Assembly (NCBI GenBank): GCA_046498405.1
Contig: JAWOAS010000138.1
Location: 1-64,000, forward strand
Direction of reading: 5' to 3'
From: T1Sed10-49 sp046498405
GTDB taxonomy: Bacteria > Actinomycetota > Nitriliruptoria > Euzebyales > Egibacteraceae
DNA: 64,000 bases
Below the pieces are notes generated by a model that did not search any database, had not been told where the DNA came from, and was given only the letters and a program-made list of their open reading frames with translations. Shown here piece by piece: positions 32,683 to 40,909 of this stretch. The number at the start of each line of letters is the position of its first letter. Positions within the stretch are counted from its first letter, which is position 1. Made by a program: the position numbers and the translations under genes.

Positions 32683-33190
32683 GGCCGTTGAGCGCCGGGC
32701 AGGTGTGCCCGGCCGGGTCGATGGGGCGGTTGCACAGCCGGCAGGTCTCCCGCGCGCCGGCCTCGACGGCGTAAGCGGCATGGGCGGCCATGCTCGTGAG
32801 CTGCTCCCGGGTCAGCCAGAAGCGCGCGAGCCCCGGCTCGGCGTCGGCGTCGGCGGGGTCCTGGCCGGGCATCTCCTCGACCTCGAGGACGAAGCGCTCC
32901 GCGGCGTCGTCCATGCCCAGGCTCATCGACCCGGCCCGCCACAGCGGCGCCCCGGGGTCGCGCAGGCGCTGGCGGGCCTCGTCGAGGTCGTCGGGGGTCA
33001 CGGTGACCCCGGCACGGCCGAGGAGGTCCTGGGCGAGCCGGGCCAGGGAGCGCACCTGCGCCTTCTCGGCGACGAGGGAGACCCGTTCGTCGCCCGACTG
33101 CGCCTGGACGTAGAACGTGCGCCGGCCCGGCTCGCCGATCGCCCCGGCGGTGATGAAGTCGACGGACTCGAACTCGATGGACTCACCCAC
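32663..33190 (-). CDS. DUF3090 family protein
   Basis: 175 residues. The DUF3090 family is restricted to actinobacteria. Typical blocks are GEPGRRTFYVQAQSGDERVSLVAEKAQV, RLRDPGAPLWRAGSMSLGMDDAAERFVLEVEE, ARFWLTREQLTSMAAHAAYAVEAG and the C-terminal C-x2-C...GHTCPALNGH, which may bind zinc. The GTG at 33190 was chosen because AGGAGG lies 6 nt before it; a GTG five codons upstream is less likely. It overlaps both neighbours (8 bp upstream, 20 bp downstream), so the three genes are translationally coupled. The biochemical role is unknown. Confidence 0.93.
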   Translation of the reverse strand: MGESIEFESVDFITAGAIGEPGRRTFYVQAQSGDERVSLVAEKAQVRSLARLAQDLLGRAGVTVTPDDLDEARQRLRDPGAPLWRAGSMSLGMDDAAERFVLEVEEMPGQDPADADAEPGLARFWLTREQLTSMAAHAAYAVEAGARETCRLCNRPIDPAGHTCPALNGHGPLEG

Positions 33191-33812
33191 GACTGGCCTC
33201 CTCACCCTCGGCGGGCCCCCAGGGCCCGTCGTCGTTGAACCGCACGAGCGCCGGTCGCATGCCCGGCCCGAGTCGCAGCGCCGAGACCGACCCCGGCGCG
33301 ACCTCGAGACGGCCGAAGAGGTCGAGCGGCAGCCCGAGGTAGAAGGCGGTCACGGCCTTGATGACGTCGGCGTGGCTCACCGCGGCGATCGTCTCCCGAC
33401 GATGCTCGGCGACGAGGGCCTCGGTGGCCTCCACCGCGCGCGCCTGCATCGCCCGCAGCGTCTCGCCCTCGGGGAAGCGCACGAGCGAGGGCAGGCCCTG
33501 CACGACCCGCCAGCGGGCGGTGCGGGCGACCTTGGCCAGCGGGCGGTCGGTCCAGCGCCCGTAGTCGACCTCCGCGAGGCCGTCGACGGTGCGCACCTCG
33601 CCGCCGACCTCCTCGGCGACGTGGTCCGCGGTCTCCTGCGCGCGCACGACCGGGCTGGCGTAGAGCGCCGAGGGCGCCAGCGGGGCGATGCGCCGTCCGG
33701 CGGCGCGCGCCTGCCCGCGGCCACGCGCGTCGAGGCTCGCCCTGGTGCGGCCACCGAGGCGCACGCCGGTCGAGGCGGTCGTGCCGTGGCGGATGAGCAG
33801 CAGCGTCGTCAT
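33183..33812 (-). CDS. Histidine phosphatase (MSMEG_4193-like)
   Basis: 209 residues of the phosphoglycerate-mutase-like superfamily. TTLLLIRHGTTAS contains the RHG catalytic triplet (His near 9), SPVVRAQETADHVAEE the second arginine block, EVDYGRWTDRPLA the family acidic block and AAVSHADVIKAV the second catalytic histidine. This actinobacterial subgroup is always linked to DUF3090. Substrate unknown. The stop lies within the DUF3090 start (8-bp overlap). Position 33812 is chosen as the ATG that gives the canonical start MTTLLLIRHG. Confidence 0.94.
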   Translation of the reverse strand: MTTLLLIRHGTTASTGVRLGGRTRASLDARGRGQARAAGRRIAPLAPSALYASPVVRAQETADHVAEEVGGEVRTVDGLAEVDYGRWTDRPLAKVARTARWRVVQGLPSLVRFPEGETLRAMQARAVEATEALVAEHRRETIAAVSHADVIKAVTAFYLGLPLDLFGRLEVAPGSVSALRLGPGMRPALVRFNDDGPWGPAEGEEASRG

Positions 33813-33904
33813 GGGGCTCCGGTCCTGCCTCGAGGCCCGCGCGGCCGGGGCGCCGGGGGGCGCCGGCCCCGCGGGGGGCGTGGCGGCCAGCGTATCGAGC
33901 CAAC

Positions 33905-33910
33905 TAGGCT
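33905..33910 (+). promoter_or_regulatory. Candidate -10 box (TAGGCT) before fumC
   Basis: TAGGCT lies 36 nt before the fumC ATG. The ribosome site AGGAG (33935-33939) follows, so this is a leadered message. Confidence 0.45.
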
Positions 33911-33946
33911 GCCCTGCGAGATCCCCGGACGCACAGGAGCCACGCG

Positions 33947-35347
33947 ATGCCCGCCACCAGGACCGAACGCGACTCAATGGGCGAGATGCAGGTCCCCGTC
34001 GACGCGTACTACGGCGCCCAGACCCAGCGCGCCGTCGAGAACTTCCCCATCTCGGGCCTGCGGATCCCCCGCCAGGTCATCCGCGCCCTCGGCCTCATCA
34101 AGGCCTCCGCAGCGGTCTACAACCACCGCGTCGGCGTGCTCGACGACCGGCAGTACGAGGCGATCGTCCAGGCCGCCGACGAGGTCGCCGACGGCGCCCA
34201 CGACGCGCACTTCGTCGTCGACGTCTACCAGACCGGCTCGGGCACGAGCTCGAACATGAACGCCAACGAGGTCATCGCCAACCGCGCGATCGAGCTGCTC
34301 GGTGGCGAGATGGGCTCGAAGGACCCCGTCCACCCCAACGACCACGTCAACGCCGGGCAGTCCTCCAACGACGTCTTCCCCACCGCGGTCCACGTCGCGG
34401 CCTACCTCGCCGCCGCCGAGGAGCTCCTGCCCGCCCTCCACATCCTCCAGGTCTCGCTCGAGGCCAAGGCCAAGGCCTTCGCCGACGTCGTCAAGCCCGG
34501 CCGGACCCACCTCATGGACGCCACCCCGGTCACCCTCGGCCAGGAGCTGGGCGGCTACGCCCGCCAGATCGAGCTCGGGTCCGCGCGCGTGCGCGCCGCG
34601 CTCGAGCGCGTCTCCGAGCTGCCGCTCGGCGGCACCGCCGTGGGCACGGGCCTCAACGCCCCCGAGGGCATGACCGACCGCGTCCTCGACGAGCTGCGCG
34701 ACCGCACCGAGACCCTCGCCCTGCGCGAGGCCGACAACCACTTCGAGGCCCAGGGCGCGCGCGACGGGCTCGTCGAGCTCAGCGGGGCCCTCAAGGTCGT
34801 CGCCGTGTCGATGACGAAGATCGCGAACGACATCCGCCTCATGGGCTCGGGTCCCCGCACCGGCATCGGCGAGCTGCAGCTGCCGGAGATCCAGCCGGGC
34901 AGCTCAATCATGCCGGCCAAGGTCAACCCCGTCATCCCCGAGTCGGTGACCCAGGCCTGCGCGCAGGTCATCGGCAACGACACCGCGGTGACCGTCGGAG
35001 GGATGAACGGCCACTTCGAGCTCAACGTCTACATCCCGATGATGGCCCGCAACGTCCTCGAGTCCATCGCCCTGCTGTCGACGAGCGCGGCGAACTTCGC
35101 CGAGCAGTGCATCGACGGGCTCACGGCCAACGTCGAGCGCGCCACCGAGCTCGTCGAGCGGGACCTCGCCATCGTCACCGCGCTCGTGCCGGCCATCGGC
35201 TACGACAAGAGCGCCGAGCTCTCTAAGCAGGCGCTAGCCGAGGACCGACCGCTGCGCGACGTCGTCAAGGAGGCCGGGGTGCTCTCCGACGACGAGGTCG
35301 ACCGCATCCTCGACATCAAGCGCATGACCGAGGGCGGCGTCCTCTAG
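33947..35347 (+). CDS. fumC: Fumarate hydratase, class II
   Basis: 466 residues, full family length. It interconverts fumarate and malate in the citric acid cycle; iron-independent. The superfamily signature GSSIMPAKVNPVIPE is near residue 318, the fumarase-specific TGSGTSSNMNANEVIANRA near 97, and NDVFPTAVHVAA and GRTHLMDATPVTLGQE precede the catalytic region. The C-terminal helix KSAELSKQALAEDRPLRDVV fits class II fumarase rather than aspartase. AGGAG lies 7 nt before the ATG. Monocistronic, convergent with the nitrobindin-like gene. Confidence 0.97.
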   Translation: MPATRTERDSMGEMQVPVDAYYGAQTQRAVENFPISGLRIPRQVIRALGLIKASAAVYNHRVGVLDDRQYEAIVQAADEVADGAHDAHFVVDVYQTGSGTSSNMNANEVIANRAIELLGGEMGSKDPVHPNDHVNAGQSSNDVFPTAVHVAAYLAAAEELLPALHILQVSLEAKAKAFADVVKPGRTHLMDATPVTLGQELGGYARQIELGSARVRAALERVSELPLGGTAVGTGLNAPEGMTDRVLDELRDRTETLALREADNHFEAQGARDGLVELSGALKVVAVSMTKIANDIRLMGSGPRTGIGELQLPEIQPGSSIMPAKVNPVIPESVTQACAQVIGNDTAVTVGGMNGHFELNVYIPMMARNVLESIALLSTSAANFAEQCIDGLTANVERATELVERDLAIVTALVPAIGYDKSAELSKQALAEDRPLRDVVKEAGVLSDDEVDRILDIKRMTEGGVL

Positions 35348-35377
35348 GCGCCGCCCCGCCTCGCGCGGGCCGCGGCC

Positions 35378-35854
35378 TCAAGCCCCCGCCTCGCGGCGCA
35401 GCTCCGCCGCGAGGTGGTGGGTCATCGGCAGACCCATCGCCGCCATGCGCACCGCGTAGGTGAGCACGTCGCCGTCGACGGTGAGCTCGCGCTCGAGGGC
35501 GTCGACGCGCTTGGCGGTCGGGGCCACGCCGACCTCGGTCGTGGCCAGCCGCAGCGTCGTGCCCTCGACGGTGCCGGCGTGGATCTCGGTGATCCCGCTG
35601 GGCTGGGCGAGGACGAGCTCGACGCGGCCCTCGCCGACCGCCCGCAGGTAGCCGGTCTCGGCGTGCATCGGCGCGCCGGTGGCCGCGTCGGCGGTCCGCT
35701 GCGTGTAGACGAGGAACGGCTTGCCGGTGTGGCCGAAGGTCACCCACTCGCGGTAGGCGAAGTCGTCGATCGTAGGGTAGGTCCCACGACCCTCCCCGCT
35801 CCAGGAGCCGAGGAGGAAGGACAGGGGCGCAGCGGCGGGATGCAGGTCGGTCAC
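35378..35854 (-). CDS. Nitrobindin-like heme-binding beta-barrel protein
   Basis: 158 residues. A fatty-acid-binding-protein-like ten-stranded barrel of the nitrobindin family. The N-terminal LSFLLGSWSGEGRGTYPT is the GxWxGxG block, and the heme-ligating histidine is expected in the C-terminal MTHHLAAELRREA. Nitrobindins bind ferric heme and react with nitric oxide or peroxynitrite. The GTG at 35854 gives the usual start 'MTDLHPAAAPLSFLLG'; no ribosome site is visible. It converges with fumC. Confidence 0.9.
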   Translation of the reverse strand: MTDLHPAAAPLSFLLGSWSGEGRGTYPTIDDFAYREWVTFGHTGKPFLVYTQRTADAATGAPMHAETGYLRAVGEGRVELVLAQPSGITEIHAGTVEGTTLRLATTEVGVAPTAKRVDALERELTVDGDVLTYAVRMAAMGLPMTHHLAAELRREAGA

Positions 35855-35922
35855 GCCGGCAGTCTCGCACACCGCCGACGGGCGGTCGCGCGCGGCGCCC
35901 GCCCAGGCGCGAGGCCGCACGG

Positions 35923-38424
35923 TCAGACGCCCGGCGGCCACCCCGCCGCGGCCCGCAGCCGCTCGGCGAGCCGGGCCTCGTCGGGGGGGCCGCCGCTGGG
36001 CCGGACGAAGAAGACGTCGCGGACCTGCGGGCCCAGCGTGGCCACGCGCGCGCCGACGACGTCGAGCCCCTCCTCGGCGAGGACCCGCCCGAGGCGGTAG
36101 AGCACGCCCGGCGCGTCGGGCCCGGCGACCTCGATCCGCGTGGTCATCGGCCCGCGGTCGAAGCCCACCTCGACCTCGACGGGACGGGCGAGGGCGGGCC
36201 GGCGCACGTCGCGACGCCCCTCCCAGCGCTCGACGAGCGCCCCGGCGTCGACCTCGCCGACCGCGGCGGCAGCGAGGTCGGCGAGGACCCGCTCGTCGTC
36301 GGGCGCCGCGGCGGCCTCCTCCTCGTCAGGGTCGGACGGCCCGACACCGGCCTCGGGCCCGGCGTCGACGACGAACCAGTCGAAGGCGACGCCGTCGCCG
36401 CGGGTGAAGGCGCGCGCGTCGAGGACGACGAGGCCGTGGCCGGCGAGCGCGCCGGCGGCGTCGGCCATGAGCCCGACGCGGTCGGGGGCCACGAGCGAGA
36501 GCGTCCGGGTGCCGGCCACCGGCCCGGGCCGCAGCGAGGCGCGGGCATGGCCGTCGGCGCGCTCGCCGTCGAGGCGGGCGTGCTCGGCGACCTGCTCGGC
36601 GCTGGCGGCGAGAAGGTAGCGCCGCGGCATGCCGGCCAGCGCCGCGGCGACCGCCCCTTGACGGCCATGGAGACGCTCGGCGTCGGCGAGGACCGCCGCG
36701 GGCGGGGCGAGCGCAAGGTCGGCGTCGACCTCGCTCGTCAGGCGCTGGCGCACCCGCGCGTGGAGCTCGGCGAGCAGGCCCTCCCGCCAGGACGACGCGG
36801 CGGTCGGCCCGGTGGCCCGCCCATCGGCGAGCGCGAGGAGGTAGAGCCCGTCGAGGGCCTCGGCGTCGCCCACGCGCTCGGCCACCGCGGCGATCTCGTC
36901 GGCGTCGTCGAGGTCGCGGCTCACCGCGACGTCGGGCAGCAGCAGGTGCAACCGCACGAGACGCGCCACCCGGTCGGCCCGCCGCGCGCCGAACCCCATC
37001 CGCAGGACCCAGTCGCGGGCGGTCGCCGCGCCGGCCACGGCGTGATCGCCGGCGCCGGCCTTGCCGACGTCGTGGAGCAGCGCGGCCAGCAGGAGGACCT
37101 CGGGCTCGTCGAGCCGCTCGAAGATCGCCCCGTGACGCTCGTCGAGCGCGCCGTCGACGACCGCACCGAGCTCGGCGACGGTCTCGACGAGGTGGGTGTC
37201 GACGTCGTAGCGGTGCAGCGGGTTGCGCTGGGGCGCCCCGCGCAGGGTCTCCCACTCCGGCAGGAGCGCTGAGAGCAGGCCGATCTCACCGGCGTCGGTG
37301 AGCGCCGGCACCGCCTCGCGGCCCCGTCGCAGCACCCGCAGCAGCGCCCCACGCATCGCGGCGTCCCACGGCAGCGCACCGAGCTCGGCGATCTGCACCG
37401 CAAGCGCCTCGGCGGTGGCGCGCCCGAGATGGGTGCCCTCGGCGGCGGCGGCCGCGACGGCCCGCAGCGCGAGGGTCGGGTCCCCGGCGAGGGCGCGGCC
37501 AGGAGCCGCCTCGACGAGGCCGTCGACGACCACGAGGCCGTCGTCGACCTCACGAGCCTGGGGCCGCGCGCGCCGCCGACCCCCCCGCGCGTCGGCGAGC
37601 ACGCGCGGCCAGGCCCGGCCATGGAGGTAGGCGATCCGCCGGCTCGCGAGGCCCACGGCGCGCAGCAGCGCGTCGCCGTCACCCCAGTCCAGGCGCGTGG
37701 CCACGCCGTCCTGGAGGTCGAGGCGCAGGGTGTCCGCGCCGGAGCCGGGCGGCAGGCTCGCCCCCTGCTGCAGGTGCAGGGCGCAGCGCGCGGCGAGCAG
37801 CACCTCCCCGGCCTCGGCGAGGGCGGGAAGGTCGCTGGCACCGAGGTAGCGCGCGCCGACGAGCGCGTCGAGGCCGTCGGCGCCGAGCAAGCAGGCCGAG
37901 GCCCACCGCAGGCTCTGGAGGTCGCGGAGCCCCCCGGCGCCGCGCTTGAGGTCGGGCTCGAGCATGCCGGGGCGGTCGCCCGCCTGGGCGTGCCGCGCCG
38001 CGTCGGCGTCGGCGACCGAGGCAAGGAGCCTGCCGCCGTGCCGGCCCAGCCACCGGCGCCAGCGCGCGGCGAGGTCGTCGACGAGCCCGACGTCACCGGC
38101 GACGAGCCGCCGCTCGACGAGCGCCGTCGCGCTCTCGACCCGCTCGACCGCCGCCTTGACCGCCGCGCGCGGCGTGTGCACCGCGTGGCCGACCGACAGC
38201 CCGGCATCCCACAGCGGGTAGCAGATCGCCCGGACGAGCTCCTCGAGCTCGGCCGTGGACCTGCCGTCGTGGAGGAGCAGGATGTCGACGTCGGAGGCGG
38301 GCGCGAGCTCACGGCGCGCGTAGCTGCCGAGCCCGACGACGGCCACACCGACGGCCTCGCCGAGGCAGGAGGACACGACCCCGTCGATGCGGTCGGTCCA
38401 CGACCGACACCAGGCCGAGCCCAA
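35923..38424 (-). CDS. glnD: [Protein-PII] uridylyltransferase/removing enzyme; start codon uncertain
   Basis: 833 residues from TTG 38424, perhaps 861 from a CTG at 38508. The nucleotidyltransferase motif GLGSYARRELAPASDVDILLL is near residue 31, the HD hydrolase motif ALLHDVGKAGAGDH follows, and two C-terminal ACT domains (RTLSLVAPDRVGLMADAAG and TRIEVAGPDAPGVLYRLGR) sense glutamine. GlnD modifies PII, encoded just upstream. Between the in-frame stop at 38583 and TTG 38424 no ATG or GTG occurs, yet the translation upstream of 38424 (LRRRLDAASVDAPLG) looks like GlnD N terminus. CTG 38508 overlaps the glnB TGA as CTGA, imitating the usual 4-bp coupling. Either a rare start codon is used or the start is TTG. 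Confidence 0.93.
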   Translation of the reverse strand: MGSAWCRSWTDRIDGVVSSCLGEAVGVAVVGLGSYARRELAPASDVDILLLHDGRSTAELEELVRAICYPLWDAGLSVGHAVHTPRAAVKAAVERVESATALVERRLVAGDVGLVDDLAARWRRWLGRHGGRLLASVADADAARHAQAGDRPGMLEPDLKRGAGGLRDLQSLRWASACLLGADGLDALVGARYLGASDLPALAEAGEVLLAARCALHLQQGASLPPGSGADTLRLDLQDGVATRLDWGDGDALLRAVGLASRRIAYLHGRAWPRVLADARGGRRRARPQAREVDDGLVVVDGLVEAAPGRALAGDPTLALRAVAAAAAEGTHLGRATAEALAVQIAELGALPWDAAMRGALLRVLRRGREAVPALTDAGEIGLLSALLPEWETLRGAPQRNPLHRYDVDTHLVETVAELGAVVDGALDERHGAIFERLDEPEVLLLAALLHDVGKAGAGDHAVAGAATARDWVLRMGFGARRADRVARLVRLHLLLPDVAVSRDLDDADEIAAVAERVGDAEALDGLYLLALADGRATGPTAASSWREGLLAELHARVRQRLTSEVDADLALAPPAAVLADAERLHGRQGAVAAALAGMPRRYLLAASAEQVAEHARLDGERADGHARASLRPGPVAGTRTLSLVAPDRVGLMADAAGALAGHGLVVLDARAFTRGDGVAFDWFVVDAGPEAGVGPSDPDEEEAAAAPDDERVLADLAAAAVGEVDAGALVERWEGRRDVRRPALARPVEVEVGFDRGPMTTRIEVAGPDAPGVLYRLGRVLAEEGLDVVGARVATLGPQVRDVFFVRPSGGPPDEARLAERLRAAAGWPPGV

Positions 38425-38504
38425 GGGGGCGTCGACGCTGGCGGCGTCGAGGCGCCGACGGAGCCCGGCGACGTCGGCGGCAGGCCCCTGCGCGGGGCCG
38501 GGGC

Positions 38505-38843
38505 TCAGAGGGCCTCCGGCCCGCTCTCCCCGGTGCGGATGCGCACGATGTCCTCGAGGGGGAGGATCGCCACCTTGCCGTCACCGATCTTGCCGGTGCG
38601 GGCCGCCTTCGTGATCGCGTCGACGACCCCGTCGACCTGCGGGTCGTCGACCATGACCTCGATGCGGCTCTTCGGCACGAAGTCGACCTGGTACTCCGCC
38701 CCGCGGTACACCTCGGTGTGCCCGCGCTGCCGCCCGAACCCGCGTGCCTCGCTGACCGTCAGGCCGGCGACGCCAACTTCGCGCAGGGCCTCCTTGACGT
38801 CCTCGACCTTGAACGGCTTCACGATTGCCACGACGAGTTTCAT
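38505..38843 (-). CDS. glnB: Nitrogen regulatory protein PII
   Basis: 112 residues, canonical PII. MKLVVAIVKPFKVEDVKEAL starts the ferredoxin-like fold, the T-loop contains Tyr51 in VYRGAEYQVDF (the uridylylation or adenylylation site), and TGKIGDGKVAILPLEDIVRIRTGE is the nucleotide-binding C-terminal signature. PII senses ATP/ADP and 2-oxoglutarate. AAAGGAG precedes the ATG. No ammonium transporter gene (amtB) lies upstream, unlike the standard amtB-glnK-glnD operon of actinobacteria. A full GlnR-type box lies upstream. Confidence 0.97.
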   Translation of the reverse strand: MKLVVAIVKPFKVEDVKEALREVGVAGLTVSEARGFGRQRGHTEVYRGAEYQVDFVPKSRIEVMVDDPQVDGVVDAITKAARTGKIGDGKVAILPLEDIVRIRTGESGPEAL

Positions 38844-38897
38844 CGGCGCTCCTTTCTCATCGGTACCCCAACGGACCTCCGAGGATGGGACCTGCGG

Positions 38898-38935
38898 GTT
38901 TCCCCATCGTCAGGCCCCTGTTTCACCGCCGTTAC
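38898..38935 (-). promoter_or_regulatory. GlnR-type operator, two a/b site pairs
   Basis: On the minus strand, GTAAC-n6-GAAAC-n6-CTGAC-n6-GAAAC occupies this stretch with every spacer exactly six bases. This is the gTnAC-n6-GaAAC consensus of the actinobacterial nitrogen regulator GlnR in double form; only one base of the second a-site (C for G) differs. It lies 55 bp upstream of glnB, where GlnR usually activates amtB-glnK-glnD under nitrogen limitation. Confidence 0.85.
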
Positions 38936-38967
38936 ATCTTGCGCCGCCCATGGTGCCGCTGCCAGCC

Positions 38968-39609
38968 TCATCCGAGCAGCTCCCGGCGGTAGGCCTGGCT
39001 CACGAGCTCGGCGCGGTCGCCGGCGTCGAGCTTGCGCAGGAGGTGCTGGAGGTGCTTCTGCACCGTGCGCACCGACACGCCGAGCCGCTCGGCGATCTCG
39101 GCGTTCGACGAGCCGCCGGCGACGAGCTCGAGGACCTCGCGCTCGCGGGTGGTGAGCTCGGCCTGACCCACGCCCACGCCCCGCCCGAGGCTGTCGACGA
39201 GCTTGGGCACGAACGCCTCGCCGATGACCGTCTCCCCGGCGACGCAGCGCCGGATCCCCTCGGCGAGCTCGGCGCCGGAGATGCTCTTGAGCAGGAAGCC
39301 GTCGGCCCCGGCGGCCAGCGCCGAGCGCAGCGTGCTCGCCGAGGTCTGCGCCGACAGCACGAGGATCGCCACACCGTTGCCGGCGGCGCGCAGCCGCTCG
39401 GCGACCTCGAGTCCCCAGCCCTCGCCGAGGCGGAGGTCGAGCAGGACGAGGTCGGGCTCGTGCTTGGCGACCTCCTCGAGCGCGTCGCCGACGCCGGCGG
39501 CCTCGCCGACGACGACGATGCCCTCGTCGACGGCGGTGAGCAGGCGCACCAGGCCCTCCCGGACGAGGTCGTGGTCGTCGACGAGGACGACGCGGACCGG
39601 GCCGCTCAT
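38968..39609 (-). CDS. NarL/LuxR-type response regulator, orphan
   Basis: 213 residues. The receiver domain (1-125) has DDHDLVREG and the phospho-accepting Asp58 in LVLLDLRLGEGWG, with Lys in FLLKSISGAE. The LuxR-type helix-turn-helix (about 148-212) reads LTTREREVLELVAGGSSNAEIAERLGVSVRTVQKHLQHLL. No histidine kinase gene is adjacent, so it is an orphan in this window. It overlaps the NYN/LOTUS gene upstream by 4 bp, so both are made from one transcript. Confidence 0.94.
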   Translation of the reverse strand: MSGPVRVVLVDDHDLVREGLVRLLTAVDEGIVVVGEAAGVGDALEEVAKHEPDLVLLDLRLGEGWGLEVAERLRAAGNGVAILVLSAQTSASTLRSALAAGADGFLLKSISGAELAEGIRRCVAGETVIGEAFVPKLVDSLGRGVGVGQAELTTREREVLELVAGGSSNAEIAERLGVSVRTVQKHLQHLLRKLDAGDRAELVSQAYRRELLG

Positions 39610-40862
39610 CCCTCGCCGTCGCCCTCCGCTGCCGGAGCGAGGACGTAGTCGTCGGCGTCCTCGTCCCAGGTCATCGTGACGAGGCCGCGGGTGCGCGCCG
39701 CCTTCGCGAACTGCAGGAAGCCGCCGAAGCCGAACTCCTTCTCGCTGAAGTCGGGATCGCGCTTGCGCAGCTGGTCCTTGAGCCCCGACAGCGGCGGCGG
39801 GCCGCCCTCGGCGTGGAGGTCGGCGACGACCTCGGCGAGCAGCGCGAAGGCCCGGTCCTCGCCGCTGGACTCCTCGGGGAAGAAGACCTCGGGGTCGCCC
39901 TTGGCGGGGCCGTGCTCGAGCTCGATGATCTTGCGGTCGGCGAGGTGGCGCAGCAGTTCGCCAAAGGCGCGGAAGCCGTAGTCGGCCTCGCTGAAGGTCG
40001 GGTCCTTGCGCAGTAGCGCCCGTTTGAGGTTCGAGGCGAGCACCGCCCCGCCCGAGGAGCGCTGGAGCCCCGCCAGCGTCTGGGTCACGAGCTTGCCGAG
40101 CGGCGCGGGCTCGTCGCCGACGGTGATGGCCTCGTCGTCATGGTCGGCCTCGACCTCGACATGGTCGGCGACCTCGGGCGCGACCGGCCCGGGCGCCGCG
40201 GTGGGCTCGGGCCCGGCGGTGGGCTCGGGCCCGGGTCCAGGCTCGGGCGCCGCGACCTCGTCGTCCGGCGACGTCGTCGGCTCGTCGGACTGGCCGGCCG
40301 CCGGCGCGCGCGGCGCGGGTGCCCGTCCTCCCCCGCGGCCACCGCGACGCCGACCGCCGCGCCCGCCCTTGCCCTTGGGCACGTTGACGCCCTCGAGGCG
40401 CTCGTAGAAGAGGAACTCGTCGCAGGCCGGGGGCAGCAGCGCCGACGTCGAGGCCTGCAGCCCCAGGCCGATGACCCGCTTGTTGAGCTCGCGCAGCTTG
40501 GCGACCAGCGGGGTGAAGTCGCTGTCGCCGGTGCCGATGACGAACGTCGTGATGTAGTCGCGCTCGAAGGACAGCTCGATCGCGTCGACGGCCATCTTGA
40601 TGTCGGCGGCGTTCTTGCGGACCGCCCCCATGCGCTGGGGGATCTCGATGAGCTCGACATGCTGCTGGGTCAGCATCCGTCGGTCGTCGTCGAAGTACGA
40701 CCAGTCGGCGTAGGCGCGGCGCACGACGACGCGGCCGCGGTCGGCGAGCGCGTCGGCGACGGGCTTGAGGTCGAAGCGCAGACCGTTGAGGTCCTCGCGG
40801 GCACCGATCGCGAGGTTCTCGTAGTCGAGGAACAGCGCGATGCGTTCTTCATCGGAGGTCAT
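39606..40862 (-). CDS. NYN (LabA-like PIN) domain protein with basic RG-rich linker and two OST-HTH/LOTUS domains
   Basis: 418 residues. The N-terminal NYN domain (about 6-165) has the acidic residues of a PIN-like nuclease in IALFLDYENLAIG, NAADIKMAVDAIELS and FVIGTGDSDFTPLV. A basic glycine/arginine-rich segment (GRGGRRRGGRGGGR, near residue 185) leads into a Pro/Glu linker (to about 255). Two OST-HTH (LOTUS) domains follow: VLASNLKRALLRKDPTFSEADYGFRAFGELLRHL and PLSGLKDQLRKRDPDFSEKEFGFGGFLQFAKAA. LOTUS domains bind RNA, including G-quadruplexes. The ATG has a TAGCCT box 8 nt upstream and no ribosome site. Likely an RNA-processing or RNA-binding protein. Confidence 0.92.
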   Translation of the reverse strand: MTSDEERIALFLDYENLAIGAREDLNGLRFDLKPVADALADRGRVVVRRAYADWSYFDDDRRMLTQQHVELIEIPQRMGAVRKNAADIKMAVDAIELSFERDYITTFVIGTGDSDFTPLVAKLRELNKRVIGLGLQASTSALLPPACDEFLFYERLEGVNVPKGKGGRGGRRRGGRGGGRAPAPRAPAAGQSDEPTTSPDDEVAAPEPGPGPEPTAGPEPTAAPGPVAPEVADHVEVEADHDDEAITVGDEPAPLGKLVTQTLAGLQRSSGGAVLASNLKRALLRKDPTFSEADYGFRAFGELLRHLADRKIIELEHGPAKGDPEVFFPEESSGEDRAFALLAEVVADLHAEGGPPPLSGLKDQLRKRDPDFSEKEFGFGGFLQFAKAARTRGLVTMTWDEDADDYVLAPAAEGDGEG

Positions 40863-40870
40863 GGCAGAGC

Positions 40871-40876
40871 AGGCTA
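40871..40876 (-). promoter_or_regulatory. Candidate -10 box (TAGCCT) before the NYN/LOTUS gene
   Basis: TAGCCT, then GCTCTGCC, then the ATG: an 8-nt gap fitting leaderless initiation. Confidence 0.5.
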
Positions 40877-40909
40877 GCGGATCCGCAGCGCTACCCTGCC
40901 CATGTGCCC

